A stretch of 60,000 nucleotides of DNA from Cryptomeria japonica (GCF_030272615.1 NC_081414.1:48044501-48104500); one strand, 5' to 3'; shown: positions 31,811-42,379, numbered from the stretch's first letter. Made by a program: numbers and translations. The notes: generated by a model from the letters alone, not told the origin.

Positions 31811-33797
31811 TGTAGACACCTAAAATTGTCCAGTCTAATTAAATAAATATTTTATTTATTTAATTGTAAAGCGGAAAATCGTGATCGAACCCTAGTTGCT
31901 CTCCCCTCTTCCAACTCCAAGGAGAGAGAAGGGAGGTTCGCTAGGATTCGATGGTTTTCACTTAGGGGAGAGACTTTACATTCAAAAGAGGGGTTGAAAC
32001 CCACAAGATCCAATCCCACGCAATGCAAGATTGGATGCTAAATGAGTTTCAAGGGTTAAGACAGCAAGGCTACCCTCTTTTGTAAAGAATGTGCATAAAG
32101 GAATTAAGCTAGGAATGCATAGAAAGTGACAAAGATTCGCTTATAAACTGAGATAGGAATACAGTATGAAGCTGCGGACCTGGAATTAGCAGTAAAATGT
32201 CGATACGGTGCTGTCCTGCAAATTTGAGCAAAAGTTGTCGGGACGATGGCGCCCGGCACCACGATCCTCCGAAAAATCCGTGAAACGAAGGGGGATCTGT
32301 TCGTCTCTGCACAAGGATTCCAGATCTTCAATCTCAACCGCGTACCTGCAACCTACACACAGAAAAGCGAAGACGATTGGGGGGTTAGGGATTAGGGGTT
32401 TGCCTTTAGGTCAAACCCCGGTTTTGGAATTAACCAAGAAATGAGCAAGTGCTGTAAATGTAAATGACTGTAAAACAAGTACTAATACCTTGTTCTAAGG
32501 ATGTTTGTATCCTTATGTGCGAAGGTTTAGATGTTGTATGTTGTATGTTGTAGTAGTATGTGATCTCCTCTTCAATGGTTGAATCCTTGTCTTGAATGCA
32601 ACACTTAGCCTTGAATGGAGACTTGAAATGATCAATTGCTTGAAGGAATGCTTGAATGCTTGAATGCTTGAGTATAGTTTCCATGCTTTTTCCATCATGT
32701 CGAATGAAAAAGGAAAATGTAGTTTATATACTTGTCAATTAGGGCTGATAGACTGATTTTCCCGACCTTAGGCCGACCAGGAAAGTTTATTTTCCAAATT
32801 GCAAACAAAAAGACCCAAAGTCCAAAGGAGACCGGGCCCAAAATAGGACCCAGGGACCAAGGCGCTGGGCGCCCTGGTCCTGAGGGACCAGGGCCCTGGG
32901 CGCTCTGGTCCCACCTCCCAGGACAGCAGGGTGCAAGGAGGTTCAGGCCAAGGTACTTGAAAAATGCAGTTTTCAGTGTCGTAATCAGGTTTCGGGGTCT
33001 CCATTCAGGTTGCGTGTTGCGTCGCCATCGTGAAGACCGAAATGCAGTCGAAATTGCAAGTGTCACAATTTTAGGACGCTACATTAATTATCTAAGCCTA
33101 ATTCTTCTATTAATTAAATAAATCCTTATTTATTTAATTAATTCATTTATCCTCTTCTAGCCTTATTTCTCATTTAAATAAATACATTTATCTATTTAAA
33201 TTATCCTTTTCCTAAAATAAATATTTTTATTTATTTAATTATCCCACTTCTTCTATTAATTAAATAAATCTTTATTTATTTAATTAATTCATTAGCCTTT
33301 TCTACCTATGACACATGTCATTCATCTCTTAATTCATACACTACCTACCGCTTTCATTATTTTATTATTTCTTTTACCTACCCTCTAATCATAGCCGACC
33401 TCCTTTTACACCTCTCAATCTTATCCCTTCATTTCATATTGTGTCTTCTATTTAAGGAGATGCCTTCTTCATTATCAAACCCTAATCAACAATTTGGAGG
33501 ACTTGACTACACTACGATCCTACTTGCAACCACATTCCGTTCTTTGTTGAGCTCTTGTGCATATAAAATCTGAGAGCAAATATATCAAGCAAGATCAATG
33601 GAGATAGGAAGAATGGAGATCAAAACCCTATTGGACATGTGATGGTATAATCTTTGTGATTTCATTTGATTTGCATTGTCTTAGGTAATCTTCATATGTT
33701 ATGGTGGATCTTTGTTGTTGTTAGGCTAGGGTTTTGTGGTTGAATTCATTTAGCCTTTCAATCTTGTTATTATTGTTATCCATTTTCACCATATACA
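31811..33797 (+). repeat. 3' LTR of G1, interrupted by a solo LTR
   Basis: TGTAGACACC...CATATACA, about 763 bp after removing the 1,219-bp insertion and its 5-bp target copy. It is nearly identical to the 5' LTR; I see about five differences, including two small indels, indicating a recent insertion relative to C1 and G2. Confidence 0.93.
31865..33083 (-). mobile_element. Solo LTR inserted in the G1 3' LTR
   Basis: 1,219 bp flanked by TTAAT at 31860-31864 and 33084-33088. On the minus strand it runs TGTAGCGTCCTAAAATTG...GATTTTCCGCTTTACA, i.e. TG...CA. TATATAAA at 32730-32723 is a promoter-like box on that strand. No primer site, PPT or coding region is present, so it is most simply a solo LTR of an otherwise absent retrotransposon. 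It is the youngest insertion in this tower. It contains a short GCTTGAAT tandem repeat near 32648-32672 and a GC-rich patch (32850-32930). Confidence 0.9.
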
Positions 33798-33802
33798 AAA
33801 TG

Positions 33803-34411
33803 CAATCTTGCAGACTTTGTGCTGCTTATTGCGTTTGGAGTTTTAGGTTTGGTTTTCAGACTTGGTCTTGCAAACTTTGAGTTGTTTATCACTTTTGAAG
33901 CTAGTGCATAAAGCTCAAGCAAAGGGGGTAACTTGCAAACTTTGTGTTGATTTTATTTCCTATGTTTGTGCATCAAAGGTGCATCATGTAGTTAGACTTT
34001 GAGCTGCTACATATTGTGCTTGGTTACTAGAAAATCATCTAAAAAGGTTGATAGGAGAATAGATAGTTGAAGACTTTGATCTTTCTTTCTGTTTTCCCAT
34101 CCCAGGAAAGTGATAGAGGTCTTTGTGCTTTCATGGAAACTTTGCTTCCCTTTATGTTCCAAAAATCTTACAAAAAAGTCTCATTTCTGTATTTGCTATT
34201 ATTTATTTCCAATTGCTATTACTTTTTTGTGAAGAAAAGAGTATAGTTTTTCTTGAAAGAAGAAGAAAGACTGTTATCCCACCCATAGTAGATTAGTTTA
34301 GTTTGTAGATAGGGGGATCCTTCCCTAAATTAGGAGAGTATCATATTCACATATTGTGGCTGAAACCACAATTTTGCACATCCCCCAGGTGTACAAAATT
34401 TTCAACCAACA
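33803..34411 (+). repeat. Right arm of IRX, outer part
   Basis: Continues the arm after G1 (the second AAATG copy is 33798-33802). It mirrors 3899-4460 on the opposite strand but carries an extra segment of about 60-65 bp near 33820-33885, a local repeat of the GCAAACTTTGAGTTG/GCAGACTTTGTGCTG phrase. It ends TTTTCAACCAACA at 34411, followed by CTCTC. Confidence 0.85.
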
Positions 34412-34416
34412 CTCTC
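34412..34416. repeat. Right target-site duplication of IRX (CTCTC)
   Basis: Matches 3894-3898; C3 protease-side coding sequence resumes directly after it. Confidence 0.85.
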
Positions 34417-35650
34417 TAACAACTAATGCAGAAGGAACAATATGACCTATACAAATATATAAGGTGCCTACTTTCACACCTTTTTCTACTATTGAGGCAC
34501 CCTTTGAAACCTTCCAATTTTTATCATTAAAAGTAACAATGCAACCTTCATCACCTAGTTGCCATGCTGAAATTAATTTACTACTTAAATTTGGAATGTG
34601 CCTTACCTCTTGTAGTAACCAATGATTCCCATTCTGCAACTTAATCTTAATTCTTCCCTTTCCAACAATTTTACAGGGTTCATTATCTCCCAAATAGACC
34701 AGCCCAAAATCTCCTTGAACATAATCAAGTAAATAACTTATATGGGGCATAGCATGAAATGAAGCCCTTGAATCTAAAACCCATGAATCATTAACATTAT
34801 CTAGGGAAAGAATCAAAGCATATTCTTCAAATTTATTACTTACCACATTTGCCTCCTTATTACCTTCTTGTTTGTCTCCTTTATTCTTTCGAGACCAACA
34901 ATATTTCTTCAAATGACCCAATTTCCCACAGTACCAACAATATTTTGGTCCTCTGGATTGGGATCTCTTGTCCTTTGATTTTCCTCATGACTTCCCATGA
35001 CCTCCATAACATTTTCCTGTATCCTTTGGTTTGCCTCTTATTTCTGCATTCAAAACACTACCTGATGTGGATCCACTTGAGCTTTTCTTACAAATTTCCT
35101 CACTCAGAATAACACCAACAACATCATCAAATTTTAAGGTATTTGAACCAGAAATAGAGTTATTGACCACCATTACCAAACTATTCCATCTTTCAGGCAA
35201 AGAACATAATACCAGGAGAGCTCTAACTTCTTCATCAAAATTTACCTTTAGAGAAGTCAATTGATGGGTAATCATATTAAACTCATTTAAATGATCTGTC
35301 ACAGTTCCACCTTCAATCATCTTTAGATTAAATAGACACTTCATGAGAAATACCTTATTTGAGGTTGGGGGTTTTTCATAGAATTTAGCCAGTGCCACCA
35401 TTAGTTCTACAATCATTGTTGCTTTTGTTATATTGAATGCTATAGATAGTGCTAGACAAAGCCGAATGGTTCCTAGTGCCTTTCTATCCAAAATATTTCA
35501 ATCCTCATCACTCATTGTGCCTTTCCTGGTTGTTCCTTCCAATGACCTCTATAAATTATTCTGATAGAGATAATCCTCCATATACATCTTCCATAACTGA
35601 TAGTTCTTCCCATTGAATTTTTCTACCTTCAATTTACCCTCATTCGCCAT
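34417..35650 (-). pseudogene. C3 gag and protease remnant
   Basis: Starts at ATG 35650 (MANEGKLKVEKFNGKNYQLW, the usual opening of Tork-like copia Gag). A UBN2-like Gag domain follows (HLNEFNMITHQLTSLKVNFD; LLVLCSLPERWNSLV), then a knuckle region near 34930 (YWYCGKLGHLKKYCW, fragmented by a stop), and an aspartic protease with WVLDSRASFHAMP, where the usual DSGAS has become DSRAS. KGVKVGTLYI marks the protease tail before the IRX target. Stops include TAG and TGA near 35551 and 35506 and more before the knuckle. The Gly-to-Arg change next to the catalytic Asp would itself disable the protease. Confidence 0.85.
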
Positions 35651-35716
35651 TGCTCCCACTTAACCATGAGACCCACTCAACCATGAGAACTTCCTGCAGA
35701 TGATAATTAAACACAA

Positions 35717-35731
35717 CCAACTCTAATACCA
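35717..35731 (-). other. Primer-binding site of C3
   Basis: TGGTATTAGAGTTGG on the minus strand two bases after the LTR end (CCTAACA), a slightly mutated tRNA-iMet complement. Confidence 0.8.
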
Positions 35732-35733
35732 CT

Positions 35734-36146
35734 TGTTAGGAATTTCATGCAGAAAATATCAATTATATGCAGATAAATATTAAATACAAGAATGAAAAAC
35801 ACTGAAATAATAACAACAATGAGACACTATTTAACGTGGTTCACCCAATCTTAGGCTACATCCACCAAAATAGAGAGTCCAACATTATTATCCAATAAAT
35901 TAAAATTGATTACAACCAACAATCCCCTTGCAACTCAATACCGCTGCAAAATGATACAAAATTCTCTATAGAAAACCCTAACCCTTAGCCTTTTTTATCA
36001 AGATTTATGTCAGTTACAAAACTAGGGTTACAACATGTCAACCAATAGAAAAATAACAACCCCGTCAAAAAATATGGGGGGAAACCACACCAATAGAAGT
36101 AGGGAAAATTTAACCTCTAAGTCTGATTAGGCTCCATATAACAACA
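35734..36146 (-). repeat. C3 LTR with a primer site on one side and a polypurine tract on the other
   Basis: 413 bp, on the minus strand TGTTGTTATATGGAGCC...GAAATTCCTAACA. A primer site and gag follow it, so it is a 5' LTR. Yet AAGTGGGAGAT (36157-36147), a typical copia polypurine tract, precedes it directly, as expected for a 3' LTR. It may therefore be shared by two element bodies in tandem. Confidence 0.75.
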
Positions 36147-36157
36147 ATCTCCCACTT
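36147..36157 (-). other. Polypurine tract upstream of the C3 LTR
   Basis: AAGTGGGAGAT on the minus strand, abutting the TGTTGT LTR start. Confidence 0.75.
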
Positions 36158-36179
36158 GGAGACTGATCAGACTCCACAA

Positions 36180-37110
36180 CATATCAGGTTCTTCTAAAAT
36201 GATATTGACTTTGCTTCAATGTCAATTGTGGGTATTACTTCCAAATAGGAACAAACCTTTTGTCACCTTCTGTTGATAAACCTGGAAAATCTCTCATAGC
36301 AGCTGCAACATATACCAAGTCTGAAGTCATATAGAACTTCAAGGTAGTAGGAACCTTGTTAAGCTGATGACAAAGTGTATCACTTATTTGTCTTCCCCAA
36401 AAGTTTCTTTTAATATTTTGCCTTATGACATGAATGTATTGATACATTTATTCATAATATGTATCTAAAGTTGGCAGAACTTTTACTTGCTAAGAAGAGT
36501 GATTAGGTCATTCACTTCTTCGATGCAATCACTCCTATGAATAGAATTGGGCCATCTGGCAATGATTTGCCTAGGAGTTTTCAACCAATTGTCATTAATG
36601 TTCTTCCTATGTCTGTCAAAATTCTTCTCATAATAAATTTAAGCTTGATTCCATCTCTAGGTTGGCAAACGAATCTATATCTAGACACTTGAACAATGTA
36701 TCAAAGAAACATTCATCCAAAACCAACACCTTATTCCCATCATCATCTTTGACACTTCTACTAACTGGATCAAAATAGTTTGCCACTGTAAGTATGAATT
36801 CAAGATTCTAAAATGACATGGGAAAGGTTGCACCTTGATGTATACCACTATTGATAGTTGACTCCATCAAATAGTAGTTTGGAGGATTCTCAACCCTTTT
36901 TAGAAACTCTTCTAGGTATACATGACTAATTTGTGTATCCTTGATATGCTCAATATTAGAGGCCACTGAAGATTGTGGAAATGTAGGACGAGGATCTTTA
37001 TTTTTAAACATCATCTGGTAGACACTGTAACATATTTGAGAAAAACCTCCAAATTAGCCCCAAACATTTTCATTAAAAACATCTTCAAGAATCCTGAAAA
37101 GATCTTGTCT
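36180..37110 (-). pseudogene. Unrecognised coding region upstream of the shared LTR
   Basis: A coherent minus-strand reading region of about 310 codons. It has a TGA/TAA here and there (for example near 37050, 36808 and 36445) and one frame change near 36645. Fragments: FNENVWG; YQMMFKNKDPRPTFPQ; LEEFLKRVENPPNYYLMEST; DDDGNKVLVLDECFFDTLF; PRQIIARWPNSIHRSDCIEE; NIKRNFWGRQISDTLCHQLN; AMRDFPGLSTEGDKRFVPIW. A splice-acceptor-like TCTTTTCAG lies at about 37100, so it may be a terminal exon. Composition is that of a folded globular protein with many aromatic residues. I do not recognise the family; it has none of the copia pol motifs expected at this place. It ends about 20-80 bp before the PPT. 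Confidence 0.5.
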
Positions 37111-37908
37111 TCAAAAGTCCTTTATAGATAAAACTTTCTTCTTCATACTTAGAAGATTTCTAAGTTGTTATCCTTTTTTTTGTTTAGTGTGAAAACAAGA
37201 TAACCCCCTATGAATTTTTCTTAAAATTCATTCTCATTTCTCTAAGTTGTCAGTTTTGAAGCATTTTTGTTTCTTCACTCATCTTTGAACACTTTGTGTT
37301 CGAGCTTGGAAATATTTTCTTTCAAATTTTAACTTTAAAAATAGTTATTTTCCAATTGGTGTAAAGTCGGGGTTTAAATCCAACTCTACACCATTTTTAA
37401 GTTTTAAGTGTAGAGCTAGATTTTAAACCCGATGGTGCACTTGATTGTCCCATTTTGGTGCAAATCGGACCTATAGGCCTAATTTACATCATTATTATGC
37501 ACATATTGGCACAATTTGGCATTTATTGTTTTGAGAGTTTGATTCAAATTGGGTTTCATACTTCTTATATTATTTATTTATGCCTTATTTTTTTTCATTA
37601 TTTTTGAGATTCAAGGCACTAGTGTTCCTTTTGAGTCAGATTTTCCAACTCGAGGTATGTTATTTTTTGCCCTACCTCGTATATTTTTAACTCCAAGCTT
37701 TGTATTGTTAAGCTTTGGATTTGTACTATCATTTTTTCCCTGCCCTAATCATATTTGATATGAATTGGGTTTGGAACCTGAGACATACATAAGATATTTT
37801 TTGGATATGTGTCAGATTTCAATCCTGACCCATACCCAAGTCATATTTCCAAGTTTCATGCTCTTCGTAGTGGATGGCGGGACTGTGTGTCTGTCATATG
37901 CCCTTTTT

Positions 37909-37942
37909 GGTGTGTAGCAGGCACATAGACCTGCCACACACC
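37909..37942. repeat. GC-rich hairpin 1
   Basis: GGTGTGTAGCAGG-CACATAGA-CCTGCCACACACC: 13-bp stem with one mismatch and an 8-nt loop. Confidence 0.8.
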
Positions 37943-38037
37943 ATGTTTTTATTGTTCTATTTGACTATGGTGGTGATCAGGGTCATAACCTCGACCTATT
38001 GTCTCTATTTTCTTTCACTTTTCTAGTGTCATTCCTT

Positions 38038-38071
38038 GGTGCGTGGCGGGGAAGTAACCCCGTCACACACC
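38038..38071. repeat. GC-rich hairpin 2
   Basis: GGTGCGTGGCGGGG-AAGTAA-CCCCGTCACACACC: 14-bp stem with two mismatches (G-T tolerant) and a 6-nt loop. It resembles hairpin 1 (GGTGYGTRGC start), so the two may be diverged copies. A third GTGTGTGG phrase lies near 38091. Confidence 0.8.
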
Positions 38072-38114
38072 AAAGATGTACTTAGTGGTGTGTGGTCAGG
38101 TTACAATGTTATTA

Positions 38115-39584
38115 TGAGGATTCGGTAACTACTGAGAGGGGGGGGTGAATCAGTAGTTAAACAACTCAGATAATACTTCAAAAACTAGTACCGGTAACTA
38201 CTTAAACAGTCCTTTAAAATAATTTATCAAACCATTCACTTAAGTGTTCATCAACATGCAAATAAAGTAATGATATCAAATCCACATATCAATAATGCAT
38301 CACTACATGAACACAAATATTTTTCACGTGGAAACCCAAATGGGAAAAACCATGGTGGGAATTAGCACCCACATTATATTTGCACTTTCAGAATACGCCC
38401 GGTTAAAGGCCTAGCCCGGTTAGGAGCTTTACAATATGCTCGGTTAAGAGGAGACCCTGTTAGGAGTCACCCGGTTAAGGGATTTTACCTTAGCCCTGTG
38501 AGGAGATCTACCCTGTTAGGAGTAACCTTGTTAGAGGATTTTAAACTCAAGCTAATGAGCCACCTGGTGAAGGGATTTTACAAATAAGACCTATTAAAGT
38601 CTACCTGGTTAAGGGATTTCAAACTGTTGTAACTCTTAGGGAACAACAGGTAAAATGATCTGATTACAACACTTCCTTTCTTGGTAGTACAGATCCTTTT
38701 CATCTCAATCTCTGCTACACACATGTAGACACTTCAATCTGGTTCGACACACTCTTCTTCTCAAATCACCGACACAAAATCTCTTCTCAAACTCGACCTA
38801 AATACACTTTCAACTAGGTCAGTTCCATAACCCTAACTACATTCAAAATACAATGAATTTACATTTCAGATCATCATAGATCATTACAACAAATTTCAAG
38901 ATAATTTCCACCATTGAATGATCAATGCTCATCACCGCACATTGATTTGATAAGCAATCAAACCCTTGTCACATTCTGCTAACCACTTTGTTGTTTCCCA
39001 AGAAATAGGAACCTTATATGTGCTCAAACATAATCTTATCATTAAATAAGGTTTCTAACATGCCATCACTAAGTTATGAACATGATAAGATCCACTGCCA
39101 AACCATAAATCATTACCGGTCAAAAGATCTATTACCAGTATACATTCTTCTTCATAGAGTTTATGACAATCAATCATAACTCACTCAATACACTGAATTT
39201 GATGATGTGGTGTGGAACATAGATGCATGTTCCTATCTTCAACACTCTTGTAAAATCACAACGCCTAACTCCTCACCAATCGTTCATATCGGTGTCTTGA
39301 TCATCGCTCTATTCCTTCTTACCTTGCTGTAAACCAGTTCCACTACCGGTTAGGCTTTACCTATAGGCCTACATGACTTAGATAACTCAACAAACATGGT
39401 TTCCATCAATGAGAACACAAATAAAGCCATCAAATAACTTACAACTATATCATCATCATCTAGTCAACAATCTCCATCAACTTTACAAGTTATGCCAACA
39501 ATAACTTTACCGGTCATCAACTTCTCCATGTGCCAATAATCTCTCCATCATTTTCTTCATCAGATATGCAACCATATGCCAATA
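38115..39584 (-). repeat. 3' LTR of C4
   Basis: 1,470 bp. On the minus strand it begins TATTGGCATATGG (the usual TGTTGGC with G-to-A at position 2) and ends ...CTCAGTAGTTACCGAATCCTCA. It carries the C-run near its end (CACCCCCCCCTCTC) seen in C1 and C2. PPT AAGGGGGAGAT at 39595-39585. Confidence 0.85.
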
Positions 39585-39949
39585 ATCTCCCCCTTGGGCA
39601 TTGATGGCAACACCAAAATGGCGATACCAAAATCTCATCAAAATCTCATCATGCAAAACTGAACTCTCACCATACACAGTTGTTAGAGTTCTAGTTATGA
39701 CTGCTTCACTTGATCTTCTCTTCTCTTCTCCTTATTTTCTTTACTTCTCCCCCTATCATTGTTCTTCTCTCCCTTTGCATTTCTTCTCCCCCTTTGACAA
39801 CAATACCAAATGTGTAAAGTGTCAAATTCATCTTCTGTTGCTCTTGTTTTCTTCATCTCAACTGCTCCCCCTGAGGAGTAGCCCACTTCTCATCAATCCA
39901 CAATGAAAGATCTTCAATTAGTCCACTGGATTGATGCTTCAATAGCATC

Positions 39950-40081
39950 TTAGTTGACCTTCAGTAGGCGTATAACCCCTAGATTTCCTCTGAGATATTC
40001 AAAGGTAGCCTTAGGCAATGGCTTAGTGAATATGTCCGCTAACTGATCCTTACTAGACACATGTTCCATCCTGACTGTCTT
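39950..40081 (-). pseudogene. C4 RNase H C-terminus
   Basis: The minus-strand frame gives EHVSSKDQLADIFTKPLPKA followed by TFEYLRGNLGVIRLL, the standard end of a copia RNase H and close to the C1 counterpart. Its upstream part is missing because of the C2 insertion and a later deletion. Confidence 0.85.
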
Positions 40082-41108
40082 TGTTGGCATTATGTTGTCA
40101 TTGATGTCAACTGGCATGAAATGGTCATCGGTGAGTAAGTAGTGGTGACCGGTATGGGTGAATTAAGTAATGATGTCAAGCGGTATGAAGGATGGAGTAT
40201 ATAAGTAGATAGAAAAGGTATGTTACCGGTACACATGAAGTGCAACATCTACCTGTAAAGCATGACCACCGGCAAGCAAGCAAAGAAGCAAAGAAGAACA
40301 GAGGGATGTGATCACCGGTAGACAAAGAAAAGTATAATGCAATCGGTAAATGGATTCAGTGGATGAACCAACATGTTTGATGTAAGGCCAAGTTGATCCA
40401 CAGACAAAAAAGAGGCCAGAAGGTATGAAGGTCCATCGGTGAAGATAGGTTATACCGGTAAGGTGAGTTGAACCGGTAGTATGTCTTGGTCGGTGAAGGA
40501 TGTCAAACCGACTTTGCAGTCTGAGCATAAGTGAATGTCGACAAGGATGACAGGTGGACACCAGGTGGTGAGCACACAGAGGTCACTGAAGTATTCATCG
40601 ACGTGGTAGTTTGACGAGAAGGTCGACATTAATGAAGAACCCACAAATCATAGAATGATGGAAGGATGTTGCGGCTTGAGGAAGATAGAGAGGCAAGATG
40701 ATTCATTTGATTCTGTAGGACAATCTGATCCTTGTGGTCGTTGGTCAAAGGAAACAACTGAAGCATTAATGGTGATGTATAGAGTAACTAATAAACTGTT
40801 ATAATCTTAATAGTCAAGAGTAGTGGTAGAGATTGTATGGTTAAGAAGGCATCCAAGTGTGATACTGTGGAGGGTGAGGTTCTAAGAAAGAGAAGAGAGG
40901 CAAAGAGTAACCGGTAATAGATCAGAGAGAGCAATCTGATAACCGACAAAAGGAGTGGTGAAACAAAGAAAGGTGATAACCGACAGACATCAGTTGATCA
41001 GGTCTTGCAACTCATTTGCAACTAGGTGATATCATTGCATTAAAATTGCATTTCATTATATTACACTGAGTTGGTGCTTGGTGCCCTAAAATTAGTAGGG
41101 GTTGGTGC
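40082..41108 (+). repeat. C2 5' LTR, first part
   Basis: Starts TGTTGGCATTATGTTGTC and holds many CCGGTA/ACCGGT words. Interrupted at GGTGC (41104-41108) by G2 and resumes at 50646 (the second GGTGC is 50641-50645). Confidence 0.88.
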
Positions 41109-42360
41109 TATCATATGCTAAAATTCATAATGTAATCAATCAGAAATAAGGGAAATCACGAATCCCTATCCTAAAAGAATTCAAACAAACTCAATGAAAT
41201 GATACAATCAAATAATAGGAATGTAAATATTCAATCAATTCTCCCTCTTCCATGATCGCATGTAGCTTCCATTGTTTTTCTCTTCTTTGTGGTATGATGG
41301 CTCTCAGATATCGCACTGGCAACCTGCAAATGACACAAAGATTTAAAGTTTATGACTCATAGAGATTGTGAGGAATTGAATGCTCAATTTATAGATTATT
41401 GGAGATGATTGATTTAGAGGTGGAACAGATTGATCAAGAGGTGGATCTCGGGTGAGCTCACATGTTGATTGATAGTTGAACTACTAATTTGGAGGTGGAA
41501 CTCAATAGATTGAATAGATTAATGAATTAACTGATTGAGAAAAAAGCAGATTGAAAGATGAAAAATAATGATTGGAGGATAATTAATTGATGACAAATAA
41601 AGATTTATTTAGAAAAAGCTAATTAGAAGATAGAAAAAGAATGATTGAAGAGAATTAAAGAAATGGTGCATTTAGTCAATTAATTGAAATAATCAATTAA
41701 AATAGATGGAATAGTTAACTGAGATGACTGATTGAGAGATTTTTGAATGCTTTTTGGAAAAAAGAAAAGTAGAAGATAGAAATATAGATTGGAAAGATAA
41801 TGATTTAATTAATTAATTAATTAAATTAATTAATTTAGCATGTGCTTGCACTTTGACTTTGATTTTCAATATAATCGTTGCATGAGATTTAATTCAAATA
41901 TTGAATTTATTTTAAATTCAATTTATTATTTGAATATATTTAGAATTTGACTTTGATTTCCAATTTGATTTTTGAAATCATGCACATGTATTTGAAATTA
42001 GAAGAAATATGAATTTGAAGAATTAATGAAATTTGGGGAATTTGAATTAGAAGAATTAATTAGCTAATTAAATAATTTAAAGAAACTATTTAATAATTTA
42101 GAAATTGAATTTAATTAAATAATAAAAATTATTTAAATTAAAGGAATTAAAATCATAATTAATTAAATAATTAATATTAGAAAATGGTTTAAATGATTAA
42201 ATGATGATAGAATTAAAAATAGAATAATTAGTAAGATGATGAGAAAATATGAATTTAGAGGAATAAGATTAATTAAATTAATTAAATAATTTAATAAATA
42301 TTTAACTAATTTAGATGAATAATTAGTACATGATTAATGAGACATTTTTAGGTGTCTACA
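41109..42360 (-). repeat. 3' LTR of G2
   Basis: 1,252 bp; on the minus strand TGTAGACACCTAAAAATG...TTAGCATATGATA. Very rich in TTAATTAAATAATT. It ends in TA rather than CA in both copies. Confidence 0.88.
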
Positions 42361-42379
42361 TTTGCCCTTCTTTGAGACA
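42361..42379 (-). other. Polypurine tract box of G2
   Basis: TGTCTCAAAGAAGGGCAAA on the minus strand abutting the LTR start, nearly the same as the G0 and G1 boxes. Confidence 0.88.

Larger units (their letters stand above)
16327..33797 (+). mobile_element. G1: Tat-like Ty3/gypsy retrotransposon with an antisense PMD gene
   Basis: A full-length element, 17,471 bp including a nested 1.2-kb solo LTR (about 16.25 kb without it), flanked by AAATG at 16322-16326 and 33798-33802. The corresponding uninterrupted site is present in the other IRX arm (about 4443-4462). Order: LTR (766 bp), primer site, about 2.3 kb leader with GCGTCTGTG repeats, gag, protease, G-patch-like segment, RT, RNase H, second RNase H, integrase with GPY/F-type tail and no chromodomain, about 1.7 kb non-coding, antisense PMD gene, PPT, LTR. 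The second RNase H and missing chromodomain place it in the Tat branch of plant gypsy elements. LTRs differ at only about five sites by eye. Confidence 0.95.
3899..34411. mobile_element. IRX: element with long inverted terminal repeats, host of C1 and G1
   Basis: Bounded by CTCTC duplications within the C3 reading frame. Its ends are inverted copies: the left starts AGATGGTTGAAAATTTTG and the right, reverse-complemented, starts TGTTGGTTGAAAATTTTG. Similarity continues for about 1.1 kb at roughly 85-90% by eye. After subtracting C1 and G1 with their target copies, IRX is about 5.4 kb: two arms of about 1.15 kb and an interior of about 3.1 kb (5036-7949 plus 15574-15744). Each arm has a TATA box pointing OUTWARD, as if it were the U3-R-U5 of an LTR with U5 outermost at both ends. 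The 5-bp duplication and TG...CA-like ends suit a retroviral-type integrase better than known plant DNA transposases. No RT, integrase or transposase is seen in the interior. Identity unknown. Confidence 0.7.
2259..36146 (-). mobile_element. C3: split Ty1/copia element, oldest layer of the first tower
   Basis: A minus-strand copia element in two pieces. The 5' LTR, primer site, gag and protease are at 36146-34417; integrase and the RT N-terminus are at 3893-2259. The intervening 30.5 kb is IRX with its own nested insertions, flanked by the duplication CTCTC. Dropping IRX and one CTCTC gives an uninterrupted reading frame from the protease tail through a linker into the pre-integrase motif LWHNRLGHMSEKG, so both pieces come from one element. 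RT palm, RNase H and 3' LTR lie beyond C5 and G0, off the window. Confidence 0.85.
37111..38114. other. Intertower sequence, no gene seen
   Basis: T-rich non-coding DNA with several inverted repeats, for example around GGTTTAAATCCAACTCTACACC (37371) facing GTGTAGAGCTAGATTTTAAACC (37407), and the two GC-rich hairpins listed separately. The last bases before the C4 LTR are TATTA. Confidence 0.5.
38115..40081 (-). mobile_element. C4: 3' part of a minus-strand copia element
   Basis: From 40081 downwards: the end of RNase H, a 3' untranslated region, a PPT and the 3' LTR. The element is broken at 40081 by insertion of C2 (expected target copy GTCTT, 40077-40081). A minus-strand integrase-to-gag copia piece at 55677-57037 is probably the 5' part of the same element. 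Confidence 0.85.

Noticed and set aside
31865-33083. A host gene or DNA transposon in the G1 3' LTR
   Set aside because: TG...CA ends, 5-bp TTAAT duplication, TATA box and no coding domain fit a solo LTR.
3899-34411. IRX as a Mutator, hAT, CACTA or Polinton-type DNA transposon
   Set aside because: 5-bp duplication, TG...CA-like right end, outward promoters and no transposase or polymerase do not fit these superfamilies; not excluded absolutely.
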